NCBI RefSeq assembly: GCF_020447205.1
Contig: NZ_JAJAEL010000005.1
Location: 1-64,000 of the forward strand
From: Thalassolituus alkanivorans
Lineage (GTDB): Bacteria > Pseudomonadota > Gammaproteobacteria > Pseudomonadales > Oceanobacteraceae
Length of the DNA: 64,000 bases
Reading direction: 5' to 3'
Part shown: one piece after another, positions 53,533 to 62,546 of the stretch
Numbering within the stretch: the first letter of the stretch is position 1
Layout: each line of letters opens with the position of its first letter
Notes under the pieces: generated by a model
Told to the model about the DNA's origin: nothing
What the model saw: only the letters and a program-made list of their open reading frames with translations
Databases searched by the model: none
Position numbers and translations under genes: made by a program

Positions 53533-54930
53533 TTAAAGCAAAGGTGCGAGTAAGCGGCTTGTTTTGGCCAGCAGCACGGGCCACCAGTGTTGGCTTATTT
53601 GCGTTGGTTCGGAATGGTCGAAATCAATTTGCAGCATGCTTTCAACATCGCTGGCAAAACTCCGGCTCTGGATCAGCGCGCCGATTTCAAAATTAATCCG
53701 CAGGGAACGGTTGTCGAGGTTGGCACTGCCGATACTGCTCCATTCATTGTCGATCAGCAGTACTTTCTGATGCAGGAAGCCTTTTTTATAGGTAAAAAAG
53801 CGCACGTTGCAGCGGCTGAGGGATTGGATATAACCGCGCATGGCCTGTTGTACCAGCCAGCTGTCGCTTTTTTCCGGCACCAGAATGCGGATATCAATAC
53901 CGCGCAGACCGGCCAGCTGCAGGGCGCTGACCAGATTCTGGTCCGGCACAAAATAGGGGCTGACCAGCCAGCAGCGTTCCTGTGCGCTGTGAATCAGGTG
54001 AGTGAAATACAGGCTGGCACTTTCGGTTTCATCGGCGGGGCCAGAGGCAATGCACATCACATTGTTATCACCGGTCGCCGGGCTGCTGTTCCATTCAATG
54101 GTTGGGATATATTGAGTGGCCCAGTGCCAGTCTTCGGTAAAAGATAACTGAAAACTGAGTGCTGCCGGACCATGGATTTCGACATGGGTGTCGCGCCAGA
54201 AGCCGTCTTTCTGACTGTTGCCACGGTACTCATTACCGACGTTATAGCCACCAACGTAGGCATATTCGCCGTCGCAGATCACCAGTTTACGGTGATTACG
54301 GAAATTCAGTTGAGTCCGGTTGCGCAGTTGCAGCGGATTAAAGCGTGATACCCGTACCCCGGCATCTTCCAGAGGTTTCAGAAAATGCCGGCCCAGGCTG
54401 CGACTGCCAATTTCATCGTACAGAAGATAGGTCGCAACACCGGAACGGGCCTGTTGGCATAACAGGCGGGCCAGTTCCTGACCGGTATCGTCGTCGCGCA
54501 GAATATAAAACTGTACGCAAATATAACGCCTGGCTTCAGCAATACGCCGGAACATGGTGCTGAAGGTGGTTTCTCCATCCGTTAATAACCGGCACTGATT
54601 GCCGGCAATTTGTGGCAGGCGGAAAAGAGGATAAAGAGGGCGTGTAAGGTGACCAGGGGGCAGGGCAAAGTGTTCAAGTCCCGTCTGAACCTGATCAGCA
54701 ATAAAACTCAGACTGTGGTCACCATGGCGGCGGGCGCGCAGATAGCCGTGAAAGCGGCGGCTGCCAAAGAACGCGTAAAGGGGCAGGGTAACCAGAGGCA
54801 TCAGCAATAAGCCCAGCACCCAGGCAATGGTGCCCTGAGACGTTCTTCCCTGCCACAGGGCATCAATGGCTGCCAGTACCCCAAAGGTGTACAGCAGCAG
54901 CGGCCATATCCACCACGCTTGCTCCGGCAT
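53533..54930 (-). CDS. cls: Cardiolipin synthase (PLD family)
   Basis: 465 residues: two N-terminal membrane helices (about 5-25, 32-52), then two PLD domains with HKD motifs: NHRKLVICDGEYAYVGGYNVG and FLHQKVLLIDNEWSSIGSANLDNRS. Makes cardiolipin from phosphatidylglycerol at the inner membrane. Complete for the ClsA type. Confidence 0.92.
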   Translation of the reverse strand: MPEQAWWIWPLLLYTFGVLAAIDALWQGRTSQGTIAWVLGLLLMPLVTLPLYAFFGSRRFHGYLRARRHGDHSLSFIADQVQTGLEHFALPPGHLTRPLYPLFRLPQIAGNQCRLLTDGETTFSTMFRRIAEARRYICVQFYILRDDDTGQELARLLCQQARSGVATYLLYDEIGSRSLGRHFLKPLEDAGVRVSRFNPLQLRNRTQLNFRNHRKLVICDGEYAYVGGYNVGNEYRGNSQKDGFWRDTHVEIHGPAALSFQLSFTEDWHWATQYIPTIEWNSSPATGDNNVMCIASGPADETESASLYFTHLIHSAQERCWLVSPYFVPDQNLVSALQLAGLRGIDIRILVPEKSDSWLVQQAMRGYIQSLSRCNVRFFTYKKGFLHQKVLLIDNEWSSIGSANLDNRSLRINFEIGALIQSRSFASDVESMLQIDFDHSEPTQISQHWWPVLLAKTSRLLAPLL

Positions 54931-54971
54931 GATTTCCCCTTAATTCATCATGGCCTGAGTAAACGGGATTA

Positions 54972-55523
54972 TCATAGGCCAATCAAGCGCATAAATTCGT
55001 CACGGGTTGCTGCGTTTGAACGGAAGTCGCCTTTCATCACTGAAGTACGCATCATCGAATTCTGTTTCTGCACACCGCGCATCATCATGCACATGTGCTG
55101 CGCTTCGACGATCACACCAACGCCGCGGCAACCGGTTACTTCTTCCACGGCTTCTGCAATTTGCTTGGTCATGTTTTCCTGAATCTGCAGACGACGGCCG
55201 AACATGTCGACAATACGGGCAAACTTTGACAAGCCCAGGACTTTGCCAGAAGGCAGGTAGCCAATATGGCAGCGGCCGATAAACGGCAGCATGTGGTGTT
55301 CACACAGGGAATAAAACTCGATGCCCTGAACCACCACCATCTCATCGTTGTCGCTGGTGAAAACAGCGTTGTTGACCACTTCGTGCAGGTCGGTGGTGTA
55401 ACCGCTGGTGAGGAATTGCATTGCCTTGGCGGCGCGCTTTGGCGTATCCAGAAGGCCTTCACGCTCAACGTTTTCGCCCAGTTCCGCCAGTACCTGTTGG
55501 TACAGGGATTCGAGATTTGACAT
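54972..55523 (-). CDS. folE: GTP cyclohydrolase I
   Basis: 183 residues. Zinc and catalytic residues in [20 protein letters not shown] and [21 protein letters not shown], plus [13 protein letters not shown]. First step of tetrahydrofolate/queuosine-type synthesis, cytosolic. Full length; murI lies upstream on the same strand, 54 bp away. Confidence 0.95.
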   Translation of the reverse strand: MSNLESLYQQVLAELGENVEREGLLDTPKRAAKAMQFLTSGYTTDLHEVVNNAVFTSDNDEMVVVQGIEFYSLCEHHMLPFIGRCHIGYLPSGKVLGLSKFARIVDMFGRRLQIQENMTKQIAEAVEEVTGCRGVGVIVEAQHMCMMMRGVQKQNSMMRTSVMKGDFRSNAATRDEFMRLIGL

Positions 55524-55576
55524 GTCTATACCGTTGTTAATTTAAATACCTGAGCATTTTACTCAATTTTATAAAA

Positions 55577-55602
55577 CTTATACAAACTGGTTTTTGTATA
55601 AG
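55577..55602 (-). terminator. Hairpin over the murI stop codon
   Basis: Perfect 10-bp inverted repeat CTTATACAAA / TTTGTATAAG with a 6-nt spacer; the murI stop codon is in one arm, followed on the minus strand by a T-rich stretch. Likely murI terminator, between murI and folE. Confidence 0.55.
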
Positions 55603-56432
55603 AAATTATCTGCCGGTAACACCGCGCAGCGACTTAACTGGCCGAGCGCTTCGAGATAACGGATCGCGCCGCCCGGTTCTTTGGCTACATCCGTCCAGAA
55701 ACACTGCAGAAAACCATTACCGTCCGCCGCTGTGCCAGCCGGCAACAGGTCAGCCACACGGCGGGCGATGGCTGCACCAGAGTCAACCCAGCAGACGTTG
55801 GGCCACAGCTGCTGCAGCTGTGCTTTCAGTAACGGAAAATGCGTGCAGCCAAGAACCACATGGGTCAGCGGTTCGGGTTGTCTGAGCCATTTATCCAGGT
55901 GAGTGAACAGATCCTGTGGCGGTTGCTGGTGAGTGATCCAGTCTTCGGCCCACTGCACCAGTTCTTTGCTGCCGAAGCGGCGCACATTGCAGTGTCCGGC
56001 GAAATCACGGATCAGATCATCGGTGTACGTCCGGTTCACGGTTGCCGGAGTGGCCAGCAGGCCGATATGACAACCGGCTGCGGTGTTGTCTGTCTGCTCT
56101 GCGGCCTGTTCTGCTGCAAGAGCCGCGGCCACTTTAATGGCCGGTACAACCCCAACGACTGGAATATCGAGCTGTTGTCGCAGCTGAGGCAGAGTCAGCG
56201 TACTGGCCGTATTACAGGCGATGATCAGCAGATCGGGCTTTAACTCCCGTACCGCGCTTGTACAGACCTGAAGCACACGGGGGATCAGTTCTTCATCGGT
56301 TTTCAGACCGTAAGGAAACGCTTCGTTATCCATCAGATAATGCAGTGACAGGTGCGGTAACAGCTGTCGCACTTCACTGAGAATGCTGAGTCCTCCGACG
56401 CCGGAGTCGAAGATCAAAACCGATGGCTTCAT
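55578..56432 (-). CDS. murI: Glutamate racemase
   Basis: 284 residues. Two catalytic Cys: IACNTASTLTLP and VLGCTHFPLLK; N-terminal FDSGVGGLSIL. Makes D-glutamate for peptidoglycan. Alternative start not needed. Upstream of folE in the same direction, divergent from a GGDEF gene. Confidence 0.94.
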   Translation of the reverse strand: MKPSVLIFDSGVGGLSILSEVRQLLPHLSLHYLMDNEAFPYGLKTDEELIPRVLQVCTSAVRELKPDLLIIACNTASTLTLPQLRQQLDIPVVGVVPAIKVAAALAAEQAAEQTDNTAAGCHIGLLATPATVNRTYTDDLIRDFAGHCNVRRFGSKELVQWAEDWITHQQPPQDLFTHLDKWLRQPEPLTHVVLGCTHFPLLKAQLQQLWPNVCWVDSGAAIARRVADLLPAGTAADGNGFLQCFWTDVAKEPGGAIRYLEALGQLSRCAVLPADNFLYKNQFV

Positions 56433-56561
56433 GGCGGTACTGGTTATGGAAAGCGCGGCAGTTTAGCAAATGTTTCTGTTTATATCTGCAGCGCGGCGCA
56501 GCGAGCGCGAAATGACAGGAAGCAACTATACTGCTCTGGACGGAAAAGGAGCTGTAACTGA

Positions 56562-57557
56562 GTGGATTTACAGGAATTACTGGATAACGCCCGGCGCAAT
56601 GAAGCGCTGCTGCGCCGCCTGCAGGCGTTTGAGCTGCAGTTACTGTCCTGCCAGACCTGGTTTGATTTTCTTACCCTGTTGCTTGATGGACTGCCTGCTC
56701 AGTTCGACCTGGATGCTGCAACCCTCAAAGTGTGTGATCCCGACGGTGAGTTAAAAGCTGCAATGCTGCAGTCTCTCGATCTGGAGCAGGGGGTGCTGCT
56801 GAATCAGCTCGAATTTCAGAGCCGTGTTCCTATTATTGATGCTGCCCCGATTGCGCCACCGCCTCCCTGGCAGAGTGGTCTGGCCTTACCTTTGTTGCGC
56901 AACGATGTGTATCTGGGGCAGTTACGCCTGTACTCGACCAGTCCGGCACGCTTTCAGGGCGGTATGGCCACCGATTTTATGCAGCATCTGGCGGCGGTGA
57001 TTGCCGCCTGCCTGATGATGGTTAAGCAGTCGGAAGAGCAGGCTCGGCTGGCTCTGACCGACCCTTTAACCGGTGCTGAAAACCGCCGTGGTTTTGAGCG
57101 GGCTTATCAGCGTGAATGGGCGCGGGGTCAGCGTCAGTACCATGTGTTTGCCATGATATTGCTCGATCTTGATCACTTTAAGCGGGTGAATGATGTGCAT
57201 GGTCATGGCACCGGCGACCGGGCGTTAAAAGCGTTGTGCCGGACACTGAAGAGTGTGATGCGTCCGACCGATCATATCGGCCGTTTGGGCGGCGAAGAGT
57301 TTGCTGTACTGTTGCCAGGTTGCCAGCCTGACCAGTTGCGCGCCGTGGTTGAGCGGGTGCAGCAGGCCATTCGTTCGATGAGCGTACACAATGATCTGCA
57401 ACAACCGGTGCCGATGACGGCTTCGGGCAGCTTTGTTTCTGTTACCCCGCGTCCGCATCAGAATCTGGAGCTGGGGCAGATCATTGATCATCTCGACAGC
57501 TATCTCTACCAGGCCAAACGTAATGGCCGCGATTGCTTTGTCAGTGCCGAACAGTGA
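56562..57557 (+). CDS. Diguanylate cyclase with DUF484/GAF-like sensor
   Basis: 331 residues. N-terminal ~150 residues resemble DUF484/GAF domains (LQELLDNARRNEALLRRLQAFELQLLSC, ATDFMQHLAAVIAACL). C-terminal GGDEF domain: DPLTGAENRRGFERA, LDLDHFKRVNDVHGH and the active RLGGEEFAVLLPG. Soluble c-di-GMP synthase. Begins with GTG at 56562; AAGGAG precedes it. Confidence 0.9.
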   Translation: MDLQELLDNARRNEALLRRLQAFELQLLSCQTWFDFLTLLLDGLPAQFDLDAATLKVCDPDGELKAAMLQSLDLEQGVLLNQLEFQSRVPIIDAAPIAPPPPWQSGLALPLLRNDVYLGQLRLYSTSPARFQGGMATDFMQHLAAVIAACLMMVKQSEEQARLALTDPLTGAENRRGFERAYQREWARGQRQYHVFAMILLDLDHFKRVNDVHGHGTGDRALKALCRTLKSVMRPTDHIGRLGGEEFAVLLPGCQPDQLRAVVERVQQAIRSMSVHNDLQQPVPMTASGSFVSVTPRPHQNLELGQIIDHLDSYLYQAKRNGRDCFVSAEQ

Positions 57558-57620
57558 CGGGTATCAAATACCGGTTCACTGCTTCGGTTAAAGTCTTGTT
57601 TTAAACCGACCGGAGGTGTC

Positions 57621-58481
57621 ATGTCCGATTCTTCTTCTCACCCATATCCTCTGATACTTCCCGTGGATAAAACACCTGCCGATAAAGCCCCTCCGGCAGA
57701 ACCGGAAAAAACCCTGCATTTACCGTACGGCGAGCGCATGACCCGCGAACGCTACGAGCAGGAAAAGCAAAGCCTGCAGATTGAACTGTTAAAAATGCAG
57801 AGCTGGGTAAAGGAAACCGGGCAAAAAGTCGTCGTGTTGTTTGAAGGGCGCGATGCGGCCGGCAAAGGTGGCACCATCAAGCGCTTTATGGAACATATGA
57901 ATCCGCGTGGCGCCCATGTCGTGGCGTTGGAAAAACCCAGCGACAGCGAACGTACCCAGTGGTATTTCCAGCGCTATGTGCAGCATCTGCCGGCGGCGGG
58001 AGAAATCGTGATGTTCGACCGCTCCTGGTATAATCGCGCAGGTGTGGAACGGGTGATGGGCTTTTGCAGTAATACCGAATATATGGAGTTTATGCGCGAG
58101 GTGCCCGAGCTTGAGCGCATGTTTGTACGCTCGGGAATTCATCTGATCAAATTCTGGTTTTCCGTTAGTCGTCAGGAGCAGTTGCGCCGTTTCCAGAGTC
58201 GTCAGGTTGACCCGTTAAAGCAATGGAAACTCAGCCCGATTGATCTGGCATCACTGGATAAATGGGATGATTACACCGAAGCCAAAGAAGCCATGTTTTA
58301 TTACACCAATCATCTGGATGCGCCCTGGACGGTGGTGCGCTCGGACGACAAAAAGCGTGCGCGGCTGAATACCATGCGCCATGTGCTGAATCAGCTGGAT
58401 TACACCAATAAATCGACCTCGCTTGATCTGACGCCTGATCCGCTGATTATTCAGCCCGCCACTCAGTCTATGGACTGCTAG
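57621..58481 (+). CDS. ppk2: Polyphosphate kinase 2
   Basis: 286 residues. Walker A FEGRDAAGKGGTIKRFMEHMNPRG, Walker B VMFDRSWYNRAGVERVMGF and the C-terminal KKRARLNTMRHVLNQLDY are diagnostic of PPK2 (class I). Transfers phosphate between polyphosphate and nucleotides. AGGAGGTGTC upstream of ATG. The TAG stop codon lies in the CTAG target of the following MITE-like element. Confidence 0.94.
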   Translation: MSDSSSHPYPLILPVDKTPADKAPPAEPEKTLHLPYGERMTRERYEQEKQSLQIELLKMQSWVKETGQKVVVLFEGRDAAGKGGTIKRFMEHMNPRGAHVVALEKPSDSERTQWYFQRYVQHLPAAGEIVMFDRSWYNRAGVERVMGFCSNTEYMEFMREVPELERMFVRSGIHLIKFWFSVSRQEQLRRFQSRQVDPLKQWKLSPIDLASLDKWDDYTEAKEAMFYYTNHLDAPWTVVRSDDKKRARLNTMRHVLNQLDYTNKSTSLDLTPDPLIIQPATQSMDC

Positions 58482-58743
58482 GGCCTGTTAATACTCAGTG
58501 AATCCGGCCTGCTGAGCGCCAGTTTTTCTCAGAGCAAGGAGAGAGAAGTGATATTAGCGGGCTAAATGAATAACGAACGACGACGTTAATGGGGAAAACT
58601 GGCCTCAGCCCGAAGGGTTATGGCTAAAAATCCCTCATCCTGCGTTGCTGTTCGCTCGCTTAACCCGTTAGGCCACACTCTCAGCGCCTTGTTTGAGAAA
58701 TTTTTAGCCAATAACAGGCCTGTTTAATTAGTGTTAACAGGCC
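58482..58743. mobile_element. MITE-like element with terminal inverted repeats and CTAG target duplication
   Basis: 262 bp bounded by 13-bp terminal inverted repeats GGCCTGTTAATAC (58482-58494) and GTGTTAACAGGCC (58731-58743, one mismatch), flanked on both sides by CTAG (58478-58481 and 58744-58747). CTAG/YTAR target preference is typical of IS5-type elements. The interior has no ORF and can fold into a long imperfect hairpin (TTTTTCTCAGAGCAAGGAG against CGCCTTGTTTGAGAAATTT); a second palindrome AACAGGCCTGTT lies at 58713-58724. Probably a non-autonomous derivative; its IS parent is not in the window. Confidence 0.7.
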
Positions 58744-58755
58744 CTAGGACATAAC

Positions 58756-58977
58756 ATGCAGGACAGACCTCATCGTAAGCACGCGCAGAGAATTGTGCAG
58801 AATTTCCGTAACGAACTGGGACAGGATCTGGCCGACAAGATTGGTGACTACCATTTTGGCAGCCTTGAGGTGCTGATCGAGTCGGCACTGAATACTGTGG
58901 TGATGAGCGCAATGAACGACACTGTCACCGATATTGAGCAGTTACTGAAGCTGGCACAGAAGCGCGCCAAAGGCTGA
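58756..58977 (+). CDS. Small conserved-looking hypothetical protein
   Basis: 73 residues, helical, charged; begins MQDRPHRKHAQRIVQNFRNELGQ. No family recognised. GGA of the ribosome-binding site (TAGGACATAAC) lies immediately beyond the MITE, so the element has inserted right against it. Followed by a hairpin (58980-59009). Confidence 0.62.
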   Translation: MQDRPHRKHAQRIVQNFRNELGQDLADKIGDYHFGSLEVLIESALNTVVMSAMNDTVTDIEQLLKLAQKRAKG

Positions 58978-58979
58978 AA

Positions 58980-59009
58980 CGGACTGCAGGTATTGTTGCC
59001 TGCAGTCCG
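58980..59009. terminator. Hairpin between convergent genes
   Basis: CGGACTGCAGG (58980-58990) and CCTGCAGTCCG (58999-59009), an 11-bp perfect stem. The following bases are only mildly T-rich. Confidence 0.6.
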
Positions 59010-59016
59010 GTCTGAT

Positions 59017-59589
59017 TTATTGAGCCGGGCTGAAGGTCAGGGTGAAGCTGACGGGTACCACTTCGGCAATGCGTTCCAGCTTGGCAATGTCACGCAGTTT
59101 CTGAATACCGGCGGTCAGGGCGAAGCTGTCAGCCTGCACCAGTACTGGCTGCAGGCTGGTGATCACCACTTGTTTGTCCTGTGCCGGAACAATCATTACC
59201 GGCACGCTGATTTCTTCTTCGCTGCCATGCAGCATCAGTTTACCTTTCAGATCCAGTGTCTGGCTGATACCGTCGCGCGCTTTTTTCATGGCATCGGCCG
59301 GGATGACAGCGCTGAAGGTTGCGCTGCTGAAGCTGCTGGTTTCAAACAGGAATTCCTGCATGCGCTCATCGCGGATCGGAATGCCGGAATCAATGCTGGT
59401 CAGATCAATATTCAGCTCAGCCATCCCCTGATCGGTCACTTTGCCGCTGATTTTGCGGAAGTGGTGCACTTCGGTCAGATGAGTATTTTTGGTGGTCAGA
59501 AAGGTGAGGGTCGAGGGGGACTGCAATGTCCACTCAGCCTGAGTAAAAGCGCTGAACAGCAGGGCAGAAGCAAATAGTATAGGGCGCAT
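59017..59589 (-). CDS. YceI family periplasmic lipid-binding protein
   Basis: 190 residues: signal peptide (1-18, AFTQA), then YceI lipocalin-like domain with LTFLTTKNTHLTEVHHFRKISG, LTSIDSGIPIRDERMQEFLFET and a C-terminal SFTLTFSP. YceI proteins bind isoprenoid/quinone-like lipids in the periplasm. Monocistronic or with the DUF2489 gene upstream (45 bp gap). Confidence 0.88.
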   Translation of the reverse strand: MRPILFASALLFSAFTQAEWTLQSPSTLTFLTTKNTHLTEVHHFRKISGKVTDQGMAELNIDLTSIDSGIPIRDERMQEFLFETSSFSSATFSAVIPADAMKKARDGISQTLDLKGKLMLHGSEEEISVPVMIVPAQDKQVVITSLQPVLVQADSFALTAGIQKLRDIAKLERIAEVVPVSFTLTFSPAQ

Positions 59590-59634
59590 GATGTTTTCCT
59601 TGTCTTTGTTATCGACGGGTTAGCGGACTGGCGC

Positions 59635-60117
59635 TTACTGAATAAGAGTAACCGCCGGGAAAGAATAACTGACCAGCCAGCGCAGTTCGCGTTCAATACC
59701 GGTTTTGTTTTCGTTTTCCAGTGTCCAGCGTTGCTGATCCAGTTTGAACTGCTCTTTACGGGACAGCTGTTTGTAAGCATCCAGAATCGGCATTGATGAT
59801 GTTGACTGATAATGGCTGCGTACGGTGCACAGTTCATCCTGTTCCCATACTGCGGGGTCCAGCGCAGACATCAGGTATTGGATGCGTAACACGCCTTCGG
59901 TAATTTCGCACTGTTCGTCGAGGACTGCACGGGCGATAAAACGGATATCCTGCAGCAATTCCAGCTGGCGGTTACGCAACTGCATGGCCGCCTGAGCTCC
60001 TTCTTCCTGCTGACGTTGTTCAACAGCCTTAACCTGACGGGTCAGGCGCCAGGCGTAACCGGCCAGCAGGGCGATAATTAACAGACCCAGAATAATCAGG
60101 CTGTAAGTCAGAATCAT
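59635..60117 (-). CDS. DUF2489 domain protein
   Basis: 160 residues with one N-terminal membrane anchor (about 5-27) and a cytosolic coiled coil (QVKAVEQRQQEEGAQAAMQLRNRQLELLQDIRFIARAVLDEQCEITEGVLRI), matching DUF2489. Function unknown. Start ATG at 60117 has GGAG 6 nt upstream; the ATG five codons earlier lacks one. Confidence 0.85.
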   Translation of the reverse strand: MILTYSLIILGLLIIALLAGYAWRLTRQVKAVEQRQQEEGAQAAMQLRNRQLELLQDIRFIARAVLDEQCEITEGVLRIQYLMSALDPAVWEQDELCTVRSHYQSTSSMPILDAYKQLSRKEQFKLDQQRWTLENENKTGIERELRWLVSYSFPAVTLIQ

Positions 60118-60193
60118 GAAAGGCTCCGTCACATAGCAGGCCGGGCATCATAGCCTGTCGTGGTGGAGAAATTAACCTGCAGTTACTGGGGGA

Positions 60194-60379
60194 TTAGCGA
60201 CACAGACGGCAACTTGAGTCGCGGGTCGTGCCTTCACGGTAGCGCACACGCAAACGTGCCGCTCCCCGTTGTGGCTGAACCTGATAGAAACGGCCGTCGC
60301 TGCGCTGTTTGTTCGTATCATCAGCACTGCAATCTTTCGTTGCTGCCGGATCTGCACTGCTATCTGTTTTGTTAATCAT
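60194..60379 (-). CDS. Small Arg-rich protein, unknown
   Basis: 61 residues: an acidic/neutral N-terminus (MINKTDSSADPAATK) and an Arg-rich C-terminus with two Cys (RDSSCRLCR). GGAG 6 nt before the ATG is a good ribosome-binding site, and it is spaced neatly (17 bp) after the SulP gene on the same strand. No homology recognised; the ORF could be non-coding. Confidence 0.5.
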   Translation of the reverse strand: MINKTDSSADPAATKDCSADDTNKQRSDGRFYQVQPQRGAARLRVRYREGTTRDSSCRLCR

Positions 60380-60396
60380 CGTTTGCTCCGACAGGG

Positions 60397-62103
60397 TCAG
60401 CAGTGGCCAAGGGTGCGTAACGCTTCACTGGCGGTGAAAAAAATCTTTCCGGGAGACAGGTCGTCCAGCAGGCTGGTTTTACCCAGCTGATCCATCACCG
60501 GACCTTTGACTTCGGCCAGATGCAGCTGAATATTCTGAGCACGTAATGTGTTCAGCAAATGCTGCAGGGTTTCAAAACCGCTGAAGTCGATATGGTTAAT
60601 GGCGCTGCCGACCAGCACCACGTGGCGGATATCCTGACTGCTCTGCAGGCGCTGGCAGATGACATCCTCCAGATACTGACTGTTGGCAAAATACAGATTC
60701 TCATCAACGCGGATCATCAGCACCTGCGGGCAGGTAATAACCTGATGGCGTTTGACGTTACGGAAATGATCGCTGTCTCCGACCCGGCCGATTTCGGCAA
60801 TGTGTGGTTCGCTGGAGCGGCGCAGATACAGTGCCAGAGAGAGCACCATGCCGAGCAGAATGCCATCCACCGCGCCGGCAGCCAGTACGGTGATGAATGT
60901 TATCAGCCATACCAGACCATCACTTCTCTGGAAATGCCAGGCACGGCGGGCGTCACTGAAACTGATCAGCGGCAAGACTGCACTGACAATAATCACGGCC
61001 AGTACGGCATAGGGCAGATCGACAAATAAGCGGCTGGCAAACAGACAGACGAGTGCCACCAGTATGACGGTCACCACGGAAGCCAGCTGCGTGCGGGCAC
61101 CGGCTGCGCGGTTAACCACACTGCGGCCGAAACCTCCTGCCACAGGAAATGCCTGGCTGACAGCCGCGCTGAGGTTAGCGATACCAAGAGCCAGTAACTC
61201 CTGATTAGTGCGCAGACGTGGAGCGGGTGTGTGGCCGGAGTCTGATAACTGGCGCGGTGCCAGAGCCTCGGCCACCGACAGGCTGGACAGATAACCAATC
61301 AGCGCGATGATGGCAGCGGCTGGTAATAATGCCTGCCACTGTTCCACAGACAGCGATGGAAGCGCAGGTGCGGGTAGTCCGGCAGGAAGCTCACCAATGG
61401 TGGTGATCGTAAGTCCCGCCGTTTGTACTGTGGCAATCCCCAGAGCAACAGCCGCCAGTGGGCCGGCTTTATTCAGCAGGCTGCTGAGCCAGGCGGGCAG
61501 GCGGCGAGTCGCTTTGGGCATCAGCCACTGCCAGCCATACAGCAGGGTGACTGCGGCCAGCGCCATCAGCAACGCACCGGCCTGTGCCTGCGGGTAATCA
61601 CGGCTGAGGTGTGTCAGTGTTTGCCACAGCGAGCCGCCACCGGGAAGGGGAATACCGGTTATGTATTTCAGCTGGCTGATTACAATCAGAATGGCGGTTG
61701 CGCTGGTAAAGGCGGAGATCACCGAGTGGCTGATAAAGGTTGTCCAGCGCCCCAGATCAATCAGGTAAAACAGCAGCAGCCAGAGCCCGGTCAGCAATGC
61801 CAGAGCACTGGCCATATGCAGATAATCCGCACTGCCCGGAGTTGCCAGCGTATGTAAGGCTTCAAAGGTCATCAGAGAAATAACAGCCACCGGACCAACG
61901 GCTAGCACCGGGCTGCTGCCCAGCAGGGCATAAGCCAGTACCGGCAGCAGCGCGGCATAAAGCCCGGCCTGTGGCGGCATGCCGGCCAACAGGGCGTAGG
62001 CCATGGCTTGCGGTGTGATCAGTGCAGCGACAACCAGCCCGGCGGTAATATCCGGCATCAGCCAGCGCCGCTGATATCCGGAGAAGGTGTTAGTCAGGTG
62101 CAT
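60397..62103 (-). CDS. SulP-family anion transporter with STAS domain
   Basis: 568 residues: about 10-12 membrane helices (AALITPQAMAYALLAGMPPQAGLYAALLPVLAYALLGSSPVLAVGPVAV is the SulP signature region, but see start of membrane part) and a C-terminal STAS domain (about 445-550) with VLVGSAINHIDFSGFETLQHL. Imports sulfate, bicarbonate or related anions; substrate unknown. Overlaps the upstream ArsR-family gene by 14 nt. Confidence 0.9.
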   Translation of the reverse strand: MHLTNTFSGYQRRWLMPDITAGLVVAALITPQAMAYALLAGMPPQAGLYAALLPVLAYALLGSSPVLAVGPVAVISLMTFEALHTLATPGSADYLHMASALALLTGLWLLLFYLIDLGRWTTFISHSVISAFTSATAILIVISQLKYITGIPLPGGGSLWQTLTHLSRDYPQAQAGALLMALAAVTLLYGWQWLMPKATRRLPAWLSSLLNKAGPLAAVALGIATVQTAGLTITTIGELPAGLPAPALPSLSVEQWQALLPAAAIIALIGYLSSLSVAEALAPRQLSDSGHTPAPRLRTNQELLALGIANLSAAVSQAFPVAGGFGRSVVNRAAGARTQLASVVTVILVALVCLFASRLFVDLPYAVLAVIIVSAVLPLISFSDARRAWHFQRSDGLVWLITFITVLAAGAVDGILLGMVLSLALYLRRSSEPHIAEIGRVGDSDHFRNVKRHQVITCPQVLMIRVDENLYFANSQYLEDVICQRLQSSQDIRHVVLVGSAINHIDFSGFETLQHLLNTLRAQNIQLHLAEVKGPVMDQLGKTSLLDDLSPGKIFFTASEALRTLGHC

Positions 62104-62446
62104 GCGGATTGATCTCCCGGTGTGGCATTGGCGCTGTTGTTTCTGGCTGGATATCGCAATAAAGGCTGTTCAGAACATTGATGATGCGTTCGGCTTTGTC
62201 GTCACTGAGCTGATAATAGACGTTCTGGGCGCTGCGGCGGGTATGCACCAGATGCTCACTGCGCAGCCAGGCCAGATGCTGGGACAGGGCAGACTGGCTC
62301 AGCGGCAGACGGCTGATCAGTTCGCTGACCGAAATTTCACCATGGCGCAGGCAACAGAGAATGGTCAGACGGTGTTCGTTGGCCAGAGCCTTAAGCAGGC
62401 GGACAGCATCCTGGCGGTGGTGATCAAGGGCGTCGTGGTTAATCAT
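62090..62446 (-). CDS. ArsR-family regulator, BigR/SqrR-like (sulfide-responsive type)
   Basis: 118 residues. Winged helix with LKALANEHRLTILCCL and LSQSALSQHLAWLRSEHLVHTRR; two conserved-spaced Cys positions (in ILCCL near residue 31, and in NSLYC near residue 97) correspond to the redox Cys pair of BigR/YgaV/SqrR, which form a disulfide or tetrasulfide with reactive sulfur. Overlaps the SulP gene; divergent from the persulfide dioxygenase-like gene. Functional assignment rests on the Cys pattern and context. Confidence 0.8.
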   Translation of the reverse strand: MINHDALDHHRQDAVRLLKALANEHRLTILCCLRHGEISVSELISRLPLSQSALSQHLAWLRSEHLVHTRRSAQNVYYQLSDDKAERIINVLNSLYCDIQPETTAPMPHREINPHAPD

Positions 62447-62477
62447 GATGTGTGTTCCGGACAGCGCTCTTTAAAGT

Positions 62478-62516
62478 GTATATCAAATATTGCTAAATAA
62501 GAATATGCTAATATAA
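62478..62516. promoter_or_regulatory. AT-rich operator region of the BigR-like/PDO divergon
   Basis: Contains AATAT-TGCTAA and AATAT-GCTAAT repeats between the ArsR-family and MBL genes. BigR-type regulators bind AT-rich palindromes in such divergent gaps; the exact site is uncertain. Confidence 0.4.
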
Positions 62517-62546
62517 TCACTTTAAATTTTATCGCCGGAGGCCGTA

